Positions 9,373-18,229 of a stretch of DNA of 64,000 nt are shown piece by piece. How positions within the stretch are numbered: position 1 is the stretch's first letter; the number at the start of each line of letters is the position of its first letter. Below the pieces are notes generated by a model. It was not told the origin of the DNA and ran no database searches. It was given only the letters and a program-made list of their open reading frames with translations. The stretch is from assembly GCF_000515415.1 (NCBI RefSeq), contig NZ_KI911783.1, forward strand, positions 7,365,831-7,429,830, in the 5' to 3' direction. The DNA comes from Bradyrhizobium sp. WSM1417 (GTDB taxonomy: Bacteria; Pseudomonadota; Alphaproteobacteria; Rhizobiales; Xanthobacteraceae). The translations under genes and the position numbers were made by a program.

Positions 9373-9699
9373 TCGAAACCTCCTCGGTAGGGGTGAACCT
9401 TGGATTCGACCGGACGACGAAGTGTACATCACCGATTCGTTCTGTCGATGGGTATCCGTCGTCGCACTGTCATTTTTGAAAATTCATAAGTAACGAAGCG
9501 TGAGTAAGGGAACCACGCGGGAAAAATCCGTGATATCAATGCGATTGCGCAACGTCGGAGCGACCGCAGAAATATCCCGCGGGAGATCGACGCGGGACAG
9601 CCCGAGATCGCTTGCGATCACGGCGCGCAAGGACGATAGTTTCCACAGGGCATCCACAGCCTTAATCTCACGCCTATCGGTTTTTCGGCCACCGCAGAC
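9373..9699. other. Non-coding gap between the two YdcH-type genes
   Basis: 327 bases between divergent YdcH-type genes, which must hold both promoters. It is less GC-rich than its surroundings around 9400-9500. Open frames here on both strands have unlike-protein composition and no ribosome sites. I see no clear palindrome or known operator. Confidence 0.5.
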
Positions 9700-9906
9700 A
9701 TGACCAATGAAGATGCGCGCGAACTCGAATCCGAGCTCGCCCGGTTGCACCAGGAACACCGAGATCTTGATGCGGCGATCGATGCACTGCATCAATCGCC
9801 CGCCCCCGACCTGTTGCGGTTACAGCGGTTGAAGAAACGCAAGCTGTTGTTGCGTGACCGTATCGCGTTCATCGAAGACCAGATCACGCCCGATATCATC
9901 GCCTGA
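9700..9906 (+). CDS. YdcH family (DUF465) small coiled-coil protein, second copy
   Basis: 68 residues, MTNEDARELESELARLHQEH with RLKKRKLLLRDRIAFIEDQI in the second half. This is the same helical-hairpin layout and basic KRKL motif as the gene at 9193-9372, so the two are paralogues. The start is the only ATG with a plausible length; there is no strong ribosome site. It ends 118 bases before the LexA-box operon on the same strand. Function unknown. Confidence 0.8.
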   Translation: MTNEDARELESELARLHQEHRDLDAAIDALHQSPAPDLLRLQRLKKRKLLLRDRIAFIEDQITPDIIA

Positions 9907-9951
9907 TCCACAGGAGGACAGCTCACGGCGCCCCGCCGCATGTGAATCCGC

Positions 9952-9980
9952 TTGACTCGAAAGGAACAAAATAAGAACAT
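9952..9980 (+). promoter_or_regulatory. Promoter overlapped by a LexA (SOS) box GAAC-N7-GAAC
   Basis: The direct repeat GAAC (9964-9967), seven bases, GAAC (9975-9978) matches the alphaproteobacterial LexA operator GTTC/GAAC-N7. It lies between a -35-like TTGACT (9952-9957) and a -10-like GAACAT (9975-9980) spaced by 17 bases, so LexA bound here would block RNA polymerase. The next start codon is at 10025. The -10 element is a poor match to consensus. Confidence 0.6.
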
Positions 9981-10024
9981 TTGGGCACCACCGCCCCCGG
10001 GAAAACCGTCCAAGGAAAACGCAG

Positions 10025-10231
10025 ATGTCGGCAGCCGCCCTTCTCGACAACGGCCATTATGAACAAGCCTGTGATCAGGCGATCGCGATGTGCGACGGCA
10101 ATCTGCGCAGCACCATCAAGGCGCTGATCATGGCCAATGAATATCTGGAGGCCGAGCTGGAGGAATTGCAGGCGGCGGTTTCCGCAGGTTGCATTCCGGA
10201 GACCTCGCGCAGCAAGAGCAGCGCCGCCTAA
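10025..10231 (+). CDS. Small acidic helical protein, putative SOS-controlled, function unknown
   Basis: 68 residues, beginning MSAAALLDNGHYEQACDQAI. The middle (STIKALIMANEYLEAELEEL) is a strongly amphipathic acidic helix and the tail is Ser/Lys/Ala-rich. I do not recognise a named family beyond conserved rhizobial small proteins. It is the first gene behind the LexA box at 9964-9978 and is followed after 23 bases by another small gene on the same strand, so the two probably form one damage-inducible unit. The start has AAGGA eight to twelve bases upstream. Confidence 0.75.
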   Translation: MSAAALLDNGHYEQACDQAIAMCDGNLRSTIKALIMANEYLEAELEELQAAVSAGCIPETSRSKSSAA

Positions 10232-10254
10232 GCTGTCAGCTATCGGAGCCGACC

Positions 10255-10506
10255 ATGTCCGATGTCACCTATTACGTTGCATTACCTTTCCTGACCGACG
10301 AGGACGGCTCGCCGGTCGCAGGTGCGGCCGAGGAATGCCAGAGCGCGGCGGCCGCGTTACGGCGCGCCGAGATCATGTCGCACGGCACCGGCCACACCGG
10401 CGCGGTCGCGTTCAGCCGCAGCGGCGATCCCATGACCGGCGAATTCGGCGACGCCAAACTGCTCCGCAGCTTCGGCAACGTACCGAAAGACCTCGGCACC
10501 CTTTAG
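10255..10506 (+). CDS. Small hypothetical protein, second gene of the putative SOS unit
   Basis: 83 residues from the ATG at 10255 (MSDVTYYVALPFLTDEDGSP), chosen because GGAG sits seven bases upstream; a longer frame from 10189 would overlap the preceding gene. The protein is a small alpha/beta type with no signal peptide or membrane segment and contains AFSRSGDPMTGEFGDAKLL. It resembles uncharacterised conserved Bradyrhizobium proteins; no function is known to me. Its stop codon touches the stop codon of the convergent diguanylate cyclase gene with no gap. Confidence 0.72.
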   Translation: MSDVTYYVALPFLTDEDGSPVAGAAEECQSAAAALRRAEIMSHGTGHTGAVAFSRSGDPMTGEFGDAKLLRSFGNVPKDLGTL

Positions 10507-11334
10507 CTAGCTGCTGACGAGCCTGATGCGCGGCTCGTGCCGGCGGTGCGCCTTGCGCACATACATGGCGGCATCGGCCTCCTCCAGGGCCCGCGTGGCG
10601 TCGGATTGCACTCCAAGCAGGGCGACGCCGGCGGAAGCACCCGCACTCACGTGCTGGCCGCGAAAGACAAAGGACAATTCGTCGACGGCCTGCTCGAAAG
10701 CCGCGGCCTTCGCCTTGGCGTCGGTCTCGCTGAGATTCCAGAGCAGCAGCGCGAACTCGTCGCCGCCGAGCCGGCCCACCACGTCCGAGGCGCGGATCTG
10801 CCGCGTCAGCGTGGTGGCAATTGCCTTCAGCACCTCGTCGCCGGCCGCATGGCCGAAGGAATCGTTGATCGGCTTCAGCCGATCGACATCGAGCACGATC
10901 AGCGCGCCGCTGGCGCGGTAGCGCTTCATGTAGGCGACGGCGCGAGCGAGCTCGCGTTCGAAGCCGCGGCGGTTCGGAATATCGAGCAGGAAGTCGGTGT
11001 CGGCGGCCGCCTCGAGCTCCGCGACCCGCCGCAGCGCCCTCTTGAGCTTGCTCCGGAGCTCGCGGATGGTCGCGTTGATGGCCGGCTTCATGACCTCCTT
11101 GGCGCCGTCATCGGCAGACGCTTCGCGCCGCGGCGGTCTGGCCGGACGCCGCGCCGGACGCTTGGCCGGACTCTTGGTCCGACTCTTGGCCAGACGCTTG
11201 GGAGCAACTTTGGAGCGGCCGGCGCTGGTTTTCGGGCCCTTTTTGGCCTTCGCAGCGCTCGCCCTTTTTGGTTTCTTCATGGGCATCCTGCTCAATGAAG
11301 GCTTGCGGGGATTCACCAAGACAGGATAGTGCAT
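10507..11334 (-). CDS. Diguanylate cyclase (GGDEF) with histone-H1-like basic N-terminal tail
   Basis: 275 residues. Residues about 16-75 are almost only Lys, Arg, Ala, Pro and Ser, with repeated KRPARRPARPP-like units, as in histone H1 or bacterial H1-like proteins. A short coiled coil (about 85-112, IRELRSKLKRALRRVAELEA) leads into a GGDEF domain (about 113-272) with intact RLGGDEF near residue 189 and the substrate motif DIPNRRGFEREL. There is no sensor domain or membrane helix. An RxxD inhibitory site is not obvious. The ATG at 11334 has AAGGAGAAGGGA just upstream; internal ATGs at 11286 and 11280 are alternatives. Confidence 0.88.
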   Translation of the reverse strand: MHYPVLVNPRKPSLSRMPMKKPKRASAAKAKKGPKTSAGRSKVAPKRLAKSRTKSPAKRPARRPARPPRREASADDGAKEVMKPAINATIRELRSKLKRALRRVAELEAAADTDFLLDIPNRRGFERELARAVAYMKRYRASGALIVLDVDRLKPINDSFGHAAGDEVLKAIATTLTRQIRASDVVGRLGGDEFALLLWNLSETDAKAKAAAFEQAVDELSFVFRGQHVSAGASAGVALLGVQSDATRALEEADAAMYVRKAHRRHEPRIRLVSS

Positions 11335-11421
11335 TCCCTTCTCCTTGCCACCGCCTTGCGAGCAACCGGCCGGAACCGCTAATCTGGCCTATCTTCCTGT
11401 TTTTCGAGCACAATTGACGTC

Positions 11422-11910
11422 ATGACCGCGCCAATCGCCATCATCATGGGAAGCCAGTCGGACTGGGACACGATGCGGCACACCGCCGACACGCTTGCAG
11501 CGCTCGGCGTTGCCGCCGACACTCGCATCGTTTCGGCACACCGCACCCCCGACCGGCTGTTTGCGTTCGCCAAGGGCGCCAAGGGGGCCGGTTACAAGGT
11601 CATCATCGCCGGCGCGGGCGGCGCTGCGCACCTGCCCGGCATGGCGGCGGCGCTGACGGAACTGCCCGTGTTCGGCGTTCCCATCGAATCGAGGACGCTC
11701 AAGGGTATCGACTCGCTTTATTCGATCGTCCAGATGCCCGCGGGGATCCCGGTCGGCACCCTCGCCATCGGCAAGGCCGGCGCCGTCAATGCGGCGCTGT
11801 TGGCGGCCGCCGTGCTGGCCTTGTCCGACCCGGCCTTGTCCGATCGCCTCGCCGCCTGGCGTAAGGCGCAGACCGAGGCCGTGGCCGAACGCCCGGAGGA
11901 CAAGGCGTGA
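11422..11910 (+). CDS. purE: 5-(carboxyamino)imidazole ribonucleotide mutase PurE
   Basis: 162 residues, class I PurE. The N-terminal [10 protein letters not shown] phosphate-binding motif, [10 protein letters not shown] (with the catalytic histidine) and [12 protein letters not shown] are all present. It converts N5-CAIR to CAIR in de novo purine synthesis. It is translationally coupled to purK: its TGA overlaps the purK GTG start. Confidence 0.97.
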   Translation: MTAPIAIIMGSQSDWDTMRHTADTLAALGVAADTRIVSAHRTPDRLFAFAKGAKGAGYKVIIAGAGGAAHLPGMAAALTELPVFGVPIESRTLKGIDSLYSIVQMPAGIPVGTLAIGKAGAVNAALLAAAVLALSDPALSDRLAAWRKAQTEAVAERPEDKA

Positions 11911-13013
11911 CTGACGCAAAGCACGTGAAGCTGAAGCCCGGCGACACTATTGGCATCCTCGGCGGCGGACAATTAGGACGGATGCTGGCCATGGCGGCGG
12001 CCCGGCTCGGCCTGCGCTGCCAAGTGTTCTCGCCCGATCCGGACTCACCGGCCTTCGACGTTGTCCTGAATGCGACCTGCGCCGAATATGCCGATGTCGA
12101 AGCACTTGAGCTGTTCGCCAACGACGTCGACGTCATCACCTACGAATTCGAGAACGTGCCGTCCGCGGCCGCGATGGTGCTGGATGCACGCCGTCCCGTG
12201 CTGCCCAACCGCAAGATCCTCGAGACCACCCAGGACCGGCTGGCCGAGAAGGATTTCGTGACGCGGCTGGGCATCGGCACTGCGGCCTATGCCGACGTCA
12301 CCTCGGTCCCGTCATTGCGCGAGGCGATCGCCAGGATCGGCCTTCCGGCGGTGCTGAAGACCCGCCGCTTCGGCTATGACGGTAAGGGCCAGGCCATCAT
12401 CCGCGAGGGCGACGACGTCGCGAAAGTGTGGACCAGCCTCGCCACCAAATCGGCCATCCTGGAAGCCTTCGTGCCGTACGAACGTGAGATTTCCGTGATC
12501 GCCGCCCGCTCCGCGACAGGCCAGGTCGAGTGTTTCGACGTCACCGAAAACGAGCACCGCGACCACATCCTGAAGATCTCCCGTGCGCCCGCCCGGATCC
12601 CGGACGTGCTCGCCGAGGAAGCGCGCAGCATTGCCGGCAAGATCGCGGGCGCCCTCGACTATGTCGGCGTGCTTGCCGTTGAGATGTTCGTGCTCGCCAA
12701 CGGCACCGGACCCAAGGTGCTGGTCAACGAGATCGCTCCGCGCGTGCACAATTCCGGACACTGGACGCTCGACGGTGCGTCCGTCTCGCAGTTCGAGCAG
12801 CACATCCGCGCCATTGCCGGCTGGCCTCTCGGCAAGCCCGTGCGCCACGGCGAAGTCGTCACCATGACCAATCTGATCGGCGACGAGATCAACGACTATG
12901 ACAAGTGGCTGAGCGTGCCGGGCGCGACCGTGCACATCTACGGCAAGGGCGCGCCGCGCCCCGGCCGCAAGATGGGGCATATCACCGAGGTGCGACCCAC
13001 GACCGACAATTGA
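11907..13013 (+). CDS. purK: 5-(carboxyamino)imidazole ribonucleotide synthase PurK
   Basis: 368 residues, ATP-grasp enzyme that makes N5-CAIR from AIR and bicarbonate. The opening [20 protein letters not shown] is the family motif, followed by the substrate-domain YEFENVP and the ATP-grasp segments [12 protein letters not shown] and [22 protein letters not shown] (split over the active site). The GTG start overlaps the purE stop. A strong hairpin follows the stop. Confidence 0.97.
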   Translation: MTDAKHVKLKPGDTIGILGGGQLGRMLAMAAARLGLRCQVFSPDPDSPAFDVVLNATCAEYADVEALELFANDVDVITYEFENVPSAAAMVLDARRPVLPNRKILETTQDRLAEKDFVTRLGIGTAAYADVTSVPSLREAIARIGLPAVLKTRRFGYDGKGQAIIREGDDVAKVWTSLATKSAILEAFVPYEREISVIAARSATGQVECFDVTENEHRDHILKISRAPARIPDVLAEEARSIAGKIAGALDYVGVLAVEMFVLANGTGPKVLVNEIAPRVHNSGHWTLDGASVSQFEQHIRAIAGWPLGKPVRHGEVVTMTNLIGDEINDYDKWLSVPGATVHIYGKGAPRPGRKMGHITEVRPTTDN

Positions 13014-13045
13014 CGGGACCGCGGCGCATGCCGCGATCCCGCTTT
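13014..13045 (+). terminator. Rho-independent-like terminator of purEK
   Basis: Arms CGGGACCGCGGC (13014-13025) and GCCGCGATCCCG (13030-13041) pair with one G-T wobble around a GCAT loop and are followed by CTTT. The hairpin begins right at the purK stop and lies between two convergent genes. Confidence 0.6.
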
Positions 13046-13049
13046 GCGA

Positions 13050-13772
13050 TTACGCCGTCTTCGCGCCCGCGACGACGCCGGCGGGTTCGTCGCTGAGCCA
13101 GCGATAGATCACCCCGCCCAGCGCGCCCCCGATCAGTGGCGCAACCCAGAACAACCAGAGCTGTGCTGTCGCCCAGCCGCCGACGAACAATGCGGGACCC
13201 GTGCTGCGCGCCGGGTTCACCGAAGTGTTGGTGACGGGGATGCTGACGAGATGGATCATCACCAGCGCGAGCCCGATCGCCAGCGGCGCAAAGCCCGCGG
13301 GCGCGCGGCCGTGGGTGGCGCCCATGATGATGAACAGGAACATCATGGTCATCACCACCTCGGTGAGGAAGCACACGATCATGCTGTACTGGCCGGGAGA
13401 ATGGGCGTCGTAGCCGTTGGACGCGAATCCTTTGCTGACGTCGAAGCCGGGAGCTCCGCTTGCGATGACGTAGAGAAGCCACGCGGCCACGATCGCGCCG
13501 GCCACCTGTGCGATCACATAAGGCAGGATCTGTCCGGCCGGAAAACGTCCGCCGGCGGCAAGACCGACGGTGACGGCCGGATTGAGATGGCAGCCTGAGA
13601 TGTGGCCGATCGCGTAGGCCATGGTGACCACGCTCAGCCCGAATGCGAGGGAGACACCGACGAGGCCGATGCCGACCTGGGGAAAGCCGGCTGCAATCAC
13701 CGCGCTCCCGCAACCTGCGAATGTGAGCCAAAAGGTGCCGATAGCCTCGGCTGCGTATTTCTTCATATCCAT
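13050..13772 (-). CDS. aqpZ: Aquaporin Z-type water channel
   Basis: 240 residues from the ATG at 13772 ([20 protein letters not shown]), which has AGGGGA upstream; a longer frame to 13826 is less likely. Six helices and both NPA boxes are present (HLNPAVTVG and [11 protein letters not shown]). The arginine after the second NPA box and the small residues near it fit a water-selective AqpZ rather than a glycerol facilitator. No regulatory site was found in front of it. Confidence 0.95.
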   Translation of the reverse strand: MDMKKYAAEAIGTFWLTFAGCGSAVIAAGFPQVGIGLVGVSLAFGLSVVTMAYAIGHISGCHLNPAVTVGLAAGGRFPAGQILPYVIAQVAGAIVAAWLLYVIASGAPGFDVSKGFASNGYDAHSPGQYSMIVCFLTEVVMTMMFLFIIMGATHGRAPAGFAPLAIGLALVMIHLVSIPVTNTSVNPARSTGPALFVGGWATAQLWLFWVAPLIGGALGGVIYRWLSDEPAGVVAGAKTA

Positions 13773-14031
13773 GTGTCGTCCCCTGCTTTCAAAGATTCCG
13801 GAACAAAGCTCCGGAAACGGCCCCACCTTGGCGTCAAATCTCCCAAATCAGGGCCGCACAGAGGTATTTTGCCTCATTTAATGGCTGAACTTGGCCCGAA
13901 AACCCGCTTGGCCGGTGGACATCCCAAGTTTTGTCTGATACATCCGCGCCCTCAAGGTTAAGGGCTTGTGCGTTTCGCCATCCCCTTTGACTTACCAGAA
14001 TTCAAATCCGATCCACTGAAGAGGATGCCGC

Positions 14032-14346
14032 GTGCAGGTTCTCGTTCGCGATAACAATGTCGACCAAGCCCTCAAGGCGCTGAAGAAGAAGATGCAGCGC
14101 GAGGGTATTTTCCGCGAGATGAAGCTCCGCGGTCACTACGAAAAGCCCTCCGAGAAGAAGGCCCGCGAAAAGGCCGAAGCCGTGCGTCGCGCACGCAAGC
14201 TGGCCCGCAAGAAGCTGCAGCGCGAAGGCCTGCTGCCGATGAAGCCGAAGCCGGTGTTCGGTGCCGGCCCCGGCGGTGATCGTGGCGGTCGTGGCGGCCC
14301 GGGTGCTGGTGCAGGTGCAAGTGCTGGCCCGCGCGGACCGCGCTGA
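14032..14346 (+). CDS. rpsU: 30S ribosomal protein S21 with Gly-rich C-terminal extension
   Basis: 104 residues from a GTG start (GAGG nine bases upstream). The first 70 residues are standard S21 ([20 protein letters not shown], then the basic [20 protein letters not shown] helix). The last 30 are a Gly/Pro/Arg-rich tail ([19 protein letters not shown]) common in larger alphaproteobacterial S21 proteins and probably disordered. A strong terminator follows, so the gene is probably a single transcription unit. Confidence 0.95.
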   Translation: MQVLVRDNNVDQALKALKKKMQREGIFREMKLRGHYEKPSEKKAREKAEAVRRARKLARKKLQREGLLPMKPKPVFGAGPGGDRGGRGGPGAGAGASAGPRGPR

Positions 14347-14381
14347 TTTACCGGACTTGAAGAGACTTCAGTTTTCGATGA

Positions 14382-14410
14382 CGCGGGCCCCTGGCCCGCG
14401 TTATTGTTTT
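14382..14410 (+). terminator. Rho-independent terminator after rpsU
   Basis: Perfect stem CGCGGGCC / GGCCCGCG (14382-14389, 14393-14400) with a three-base loop, followed by TTATTGTTTT. Confidence 0.85.
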
Positions 14411-14472
14411 GTGAGCGGTGCCTTCCTGGGATGGGGCACTACCGATGCGGCACCAGCGCGAGCGAACCGTAG

Positions 14473-15123
14473 ATGGCCTCCCCTTTCCCCAAGCGCGGCT
14501 TGGCGCGGTTACGCCACATCCTGCTGCAGCCGTTTGCGCTTGGCTTGATGGGGATTTCGCTGTGCGGCTGCTCCTTCGACCTGGGATCGCTGACGCCGGA
14601 GAAGGAGAAGCCGCAGGAGGCACCCAAGGCAGCCACGACCGCCGAAAACGTGGTCAGCGCCGGCAATGTCAGTGAAGCCCAGGCCCATACGACAAAGGCC
14701 CAGGCCCTGGCAAAGTCCGGCGAGACGGCGGCCGCGCTCGATGAATTCAATCACGCGGTCGGACTCGATCCCTACAACGCGCAGGCGCTCTATGGCCGCG
14801 CCCTGATCTACCAGGGCAAGAACCAGCACGATTTCGCGATCGCCGATTTCAGTGCCGCGAGCGGCCTTAACCCGCAGAAGGTCGAGCCGCTGCTCGGCCG
14901 CGCCACCAGTTATCTCGCCCTCGGCAAGGCCAAGGAGGCCGCGGCCGATCTGGATGAGGCTTCCGAGGCCGATCCCCACAATGCCCAGGTCTGGACCATG
15001 CGCGGGCAAGCCTATGAACGGCTGGGCGACAGGACCAAGGCGGCGGCGTCCTACACCAAGGCGGTCTCGCTTCGTCCACGGGACGATGCCGCCCGCAGCG
15101 GCCTTGCCCGCGTCGGCGGCTGA
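14473..15123 (+). CDS. TPR-repeat lipoprotein
   Basis: 216 residues. The N-terminus has a basic segment, a hydrophobic stretch (FALGLMGISL) and a lipobox-like LCGC ending at Cys33, so the mature protein is probably a lipoprotein. After an acidic/Ala-rich linker come three to four tetratricopeptide repeats (about 70-210; ALDEFNHAVGLDPYNAQAL, AIADFSAASGLNPQ, AAASYTKAVSLRP). Such proteins act as assembly or docking factors in the envelope; the partner is unknown. It is convergent with the next gene. Confidence 0.85.
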   Translation: MASPFPKRGLARLRHILLQPFALGLMGISLCGCSFDLGSLTPEKEKPQEAPKAATTAENVVSAGNVSEAQAHTTKAQALAKSGETAAALDEFNHAVGLDPYNAQALYGRALIYQGKNQHDFAIADFSAASGLNPQKVEPLLGRATSYLALGKAKEAAADLDEASEADPHNAQVWTMRGQAYERLGDRTKAAASYTKAVSLRPRDDAARSGLARVGG

Positions 15124-15148
15124 CGTCTGGCGCAGCGCAAGCGCCGTC

Positions 15149-16111
15149 TTAATCTGGGGTGACGCTCTTCGGCAGAACGGAATGGAACATGGACTTGACG
15201 CCCGACAGCATGTCGTCGGCGACATTGGTCTTCGGCCGCGGCATGGACGCGCCGGCATCGGCGCGCAGATCGAGCGGGGGCGCAATCATCGGGACCGGAA
15301 TATCAGCCGGCGGCGTCAGCCGATTCGGGTTCTCGTTGCCGACCGAGGCCGTGTAGGGCGGGCTCGGCTGCGACGAGCCGCCATTGCCATAAGCCTCGGC
15401 TGCGGGTGTCGAGACCGTGATCGGCGGCGGCAACGGACGCACCGATGACGTATCCACGGGAATGACACGCGGGGCCTCCGGGGTGCGGGCGGCTTCACGC
15501 ACCGCAGGCTCCTGAGTCTTCTCGGGCGACTTGGGCTCGGAAGACTTGTTGTCGGAAGCCTTTGTGTCGGAAGCCTTGTTCTCCACAGACTTGGCCTCAG
15601 CCGCTTTGCTCTCAGGCGACTTGCGCAGGCGCTCGATCGCGGCGCGCACGAGATCGTTGGCGTCGGGGGTTGCGGCCGGCGCGGCAGCAGCCGGCGCCGA
15701 ATTGGCCTCCACCACCGGGGCAGCAGGAGTGGGTGCACTGACGGCCGGGGTGGACTTGGCCACTGCCTTCTCGCGCGCGGACGGCTTGCCGCGCGGCGCG
15801 GCCTCGGACGGCGCCACGTCCGCCGTCGAAGTCTTCGACTCCGCGGCGGGCTGATCGGCGGCCTTCTCGGTCGCCGGCTTGTCCGTCACCTTCTTCTCGG
15901 AAATGCCCTTGGCCTTGACGCCGGGCGCGGGGAGGTTGGCCACATCGGCGGGCTTGCCGTTCTTGCCAGCCTCGGCAGGCGCCATCACGGCCGCGGGTGC
16001 ATCCGCCGCCGGCTTCGCGTTGATGTAATGATTAACGATATACGCCCCGATGATCGTTGCGAGCACCGAGGGGAAGATGTCCATCGAGATTTTAGCGATG
16101 TATTTCAGCAT
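15149..16111 (-). CDS. Membrane-anchored Ala/Pro/Lys-rich protein of unknown function
   Basis: 320 residues from the ATG at 16111 (MLKYIAKISMDIFPSVLATI), chosen over 16168 because the membrane helix then starts near the N-terminus and GGGAG lies upstream. One helix (about 10-27) is followed by a long low-complexity region rich in Ala, Pro, Lys and Ser with repeated units such as ASDTKASDNKSSEPKS. There is no recognisable catalytic domain. The layout suggests a periplasm-spanning or wall-associated protein anchored at its N-terminus, which is an inference from composition only. Confidence 0.7.
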   Translation of the reverse strand: MLKYIAKISMDIFPSVLATIIGAYIVNHYINAKPAADAPAAVMAPAEAGKNGKPADVANLPAPGVKAKGISEKKVTDKPATEKAADQPAAESKTSTADVAPSEAAPRGKPSAREKAVAKSTPAVSAPTPAAPVVEANSAPAAAAPAATPDANDLVRAAIERLRKSPESKAAEAKSVENKASDTKASDNKSSEPKSPEKTQEPAVREAARTPEAPRVIPVDTSSVRPLPPPITVSTPAAEAYGNGGSSQPSPPYTASVGNENPNRLTPPADIPVPMIAPPLDLRADAGASMPRPKTNVADDMLSGVKSMFHSVLPKSVTPD

Positions 16112-16203
16112 TCCGGCCACTCCCCGCGCGATCTGATGCGGGAACTTTGAGGCATAGTGAGGGATCAACTGCGACAGATCAATGGCAAAGGGGTACGCCG
16201 GAA

Positions 16204-16488
16204 TTACGGCTTCAGCTCGACCTCAAGGAACACGATCTCGGTTGCGGTTTCGTTAAGCACGTCGTGCTGGACGCCGGCGTTGCGAAAATAGGATTTTCCG
16301 GCCGCAAGCTGTGCCTTGGACCGCTCGCCATTGGGTGCCACGATGGTCATTTCCCCTGCGACCACGGGAACAATGACGTAGTCCATGCCGTGGGTGTGAT
16401 GGCCGGTGGCGCTGTTTGGCGGGAGCCGCCACTCGGTCACCCGAACCTCGTCATTGTCGACCTGAACCTCGGACTCGGCGGCAAGCAT
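16204..16488 (-). CDS. Small cupin-domain protein
   Basis: 94 residues from the ATG at 16488 (AGGAGAG nine bases upstream). A single cupin barrel with the metal-binding pattern HHTHGMDYVIVPVVAGEMTI and a second motif FRNAGVQHDVLNET. Single-domain cupins of this type are common and their substrates usually unknown. The gene follows the remnant of a Ca2+/H+ antiporter on the same strand. Confidence 0.8.
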   Translation of the reverse strand: MLAAESEVQVDNDEVRVTEWRLPPNSATGHHTHGMDYVIVPVVAGEMTIVAPNGERSKAQLAAGKSYFRNAGVQHDVLNETATEIVFLEVELKP

Positions 16489-16522
16489 CGGAACTCTCCT
16501 GGGCATCATCCGGAAAACCGGT

Positions 16523-16747
16523 TCAGGGCACGAAAACCATGTACACGTAGACGGCAAATACCACCATATGGACCAGCCCGAACAGGACATTGGTCCTGCC
16601 CGTACCGAAGGTCAGCATGCTCAAAAGCACGCTGCCCTGGCCGCTGAGGCCGAGCGTGAGTTCCTTGTCGAGCGCATAGGTGGCGACACCGACCGCCGGG
16701 ATGGTCAGCCCGATGGTGGCCAACGACGAACAAATCGGCCGGCGGAT
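16523..16747 (-). pseudogene. chaA: Remnant of a ChaA-type Ca2+/H+ antiporter (C-terminal helices only)
   Basis: The frame directly after the stop of the NhaD-like gene encodes about 74 residues whose last 66 (LATIGLTIPAVGVATYALD, TFGTGRTNVLFGLVHMVVF) match my memory of the last two to three helices of CaCA-family calcium:proton antiporters, including the GRTN motif before the final helix. The rest of the gene (about 300 residues) is absent. The fragment is in the same reading frame as the upstream antiporter, separated only by its TGA. A TTG at 16723 could start a small membrane protein, so it is not certain that it is silent. Confidence 0.6.
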
Positions 16748-18229
16748 TCAATGCCAGCGCAGGATCGGCGCGAACGGCAGCAGCGTCAGCAGCACGAACA
16801 GCGGGATCAGCACCGCGCTGGCGCGCACGAAATAGCCGAAGAAGCTCGGCATCTCGATGCCGTTCTCGCGAGCGATGCTGCTCACCATGAAATTCGGCGC
16901 GTTACCGATATAGGTGAGCGCGCCCATGTAGACTGCGCCCATGGAGATGGAGGCGAGCGTACCCGAGAGCTCGTGCATCATCACCTGCGGGTCCCCACCG
17001 GCCAACTCGAAGAACAACAGATAGGTCGGCGCATTGTCGAGGAACGCCGACATCAGACCGGTAAACCAGAAATAGGCAACCTCGCGCGGCGTGCCGTCCG
17101 GCGTCGTCACGGCCGACAGCAGCCAGGCGAACGCGCCGTGATGGCCGGCATTGAGCATGGCGATGACCGGGATGATCGCGATAAAAATGCCGGCGAACAG
17201 CTTTGCGACTTCGCGGATCGGCTCCCAGGTGAAGCCGTTGGCCTGCCTGTGCTCGTCCGGCGTCAACCACACCGACAGGCCCGCTATGGCCAGCAGCGCC
17301 GCGTTGCGGGCGATATCTTCCAGCTCCAGCCTGGTTCCGAGAATGTCGAAGGCGATTCCGGGCTTCCACATCGCCGAGGCCAGCAGGCTCGCCACGATGG
17401 TTGCGATCAGCACCAGATTGACGAGGCCGCGGATGCGGACCGGCTTCGCGACGCCGGCAGCGCCAAGGAAGGGTTCGCTACGGAAGCGCCAGACGTCGAT
17501 GACGACGAAGATCGCGAGCAGCAGTCCGGCAACGATCACCGTCTGCAGCCAGATGGTCCGCGTGGTCCAGAAGAAATCGACACCATGCAGGAAGCCGACG
17601 AACAGCGGGGGATCGCCGAGCGGGCTCAGCGCGCCGCCGACATTGGCGACCAGGATGATGAAGAAGATAACGACATGGGCGTTGTAGCGCCGCGGCCGGT
17701 TGGCGCGGATCAGAGGGCGGATCAGGATCATGGCCGCCCCCGTGGTGCCGACCACGCTCGCCATCACCGTCCCGAGCGCGAGGATGCCGGCATTGGCCGC
17801 CGGCGTCGCTTTGATGTCGCCGGTGACGAGAATGCCCCCGGCCACGACATAGAGCGAGAACAGCAGCACGATGAAGCCGAGATATTCGGCGAGCATGGCG
17901 TGAACGAGCGCCGCCAGCGTCGCCGTGCTCCCAGCCAAGATGACGAGCGAGGCGAGTGCCAGCAGCGACCAAGCCGCGGCGATCTTGCCGTAATGATGGT
18001 GCCAGAATCGTGCAAACAGCAGCGGGCCGAGCGCGATCGACAGCAGGAGGCCGGCAAAGGGCAGCGCATAGGGCCAACCCATCGCCGCACCGTCGAGCCC
18101 GGTCGCAGCCCATGCGTGCTGTGGCAACAACACGACGAGGATCGCGGCGATGAACCCGCTCGCGCGCCGAACGACAAGCCGTCTAGAAAGCAATGAAGCG
18201 CCTCGCCGTTTCAATCGCACCGAATGCAT
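16748..18229 (-). CDS. NhaD/CitMHS-like sodium:proton antiporter
   Basis: About 493 residues from the ATG at 18229; a TTG at 18193 just after the previous gene and an ATG at 18340 are alternatives. The protein begins with a signal-like segment (FIAAILVVLLPQHAWA) and has about twelve helices. Ion-transporter superfamily motifs include VVGTTGAAMILIRPLI, ANVGGALSPLGDPPLF and LMSAFLDNAPTYLLFFEL, the pair of re-entrant substrate motifs of NhaD/ArsB-type carriers. The most likely role is Na+/H+ exchange. It overlaps the end of the upstream hydrolase gene. Confidence 0.82.
   Translation of the reverse strand: MHSVRLKRRGASLLSRRLVVRRASGFIAAILVVLLPQHAWAATGLDGAAMGWPYALPFAGLLLSIALGPLLFARFWHHHYGKIAAAWSLLALASLVILAGSTATLAALVHAMLAEYLGFIVLLFSLYVVAGGILVTGDIKATPAANAGILALGTVMASVVGTTGAAMILIRPLIRANRPRRYNAHVVIFFIILVANVGGALSPLGDPPLFVGFLHGVDFFWTTRTIWLQTVIVAGLLLAIFVVIDVWRFRSEPFLGAAGVAKPVRIRGLVNLVLIATIVASLLASAMWKPGIAFDILGTRLELEDIARNAALLAIAGLSVWLTPDEHRQANGFTWEPIREVAKLFAGIFIAIIPVIAMLNAGHHGAFAWLLSAVTTPDGTPREVAYFWFTGLMSAFLDNAPTYLLFFELAGGDPQVMMHELSGTLASISMGAVYMGALTYIGNAPNFMVSSIARENGIEMPSFFGYFVRASAVLIPLFVLLTLLPFAPILRWH

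Noticed and set aside
9484..9795. Minus-strand frame of about 100 codons overlapping the second YdcH gene
   Set aside because: Opposite the real small gene and without ribosome site; composition is not protein-like across the gap.
16568..18196. Long plus-strand frame across the antiporter gene
   Set aside because: The minus strand encodes a clear membrane transporter; the plus frame is Arg/Gln/Asp-rich with no domain.
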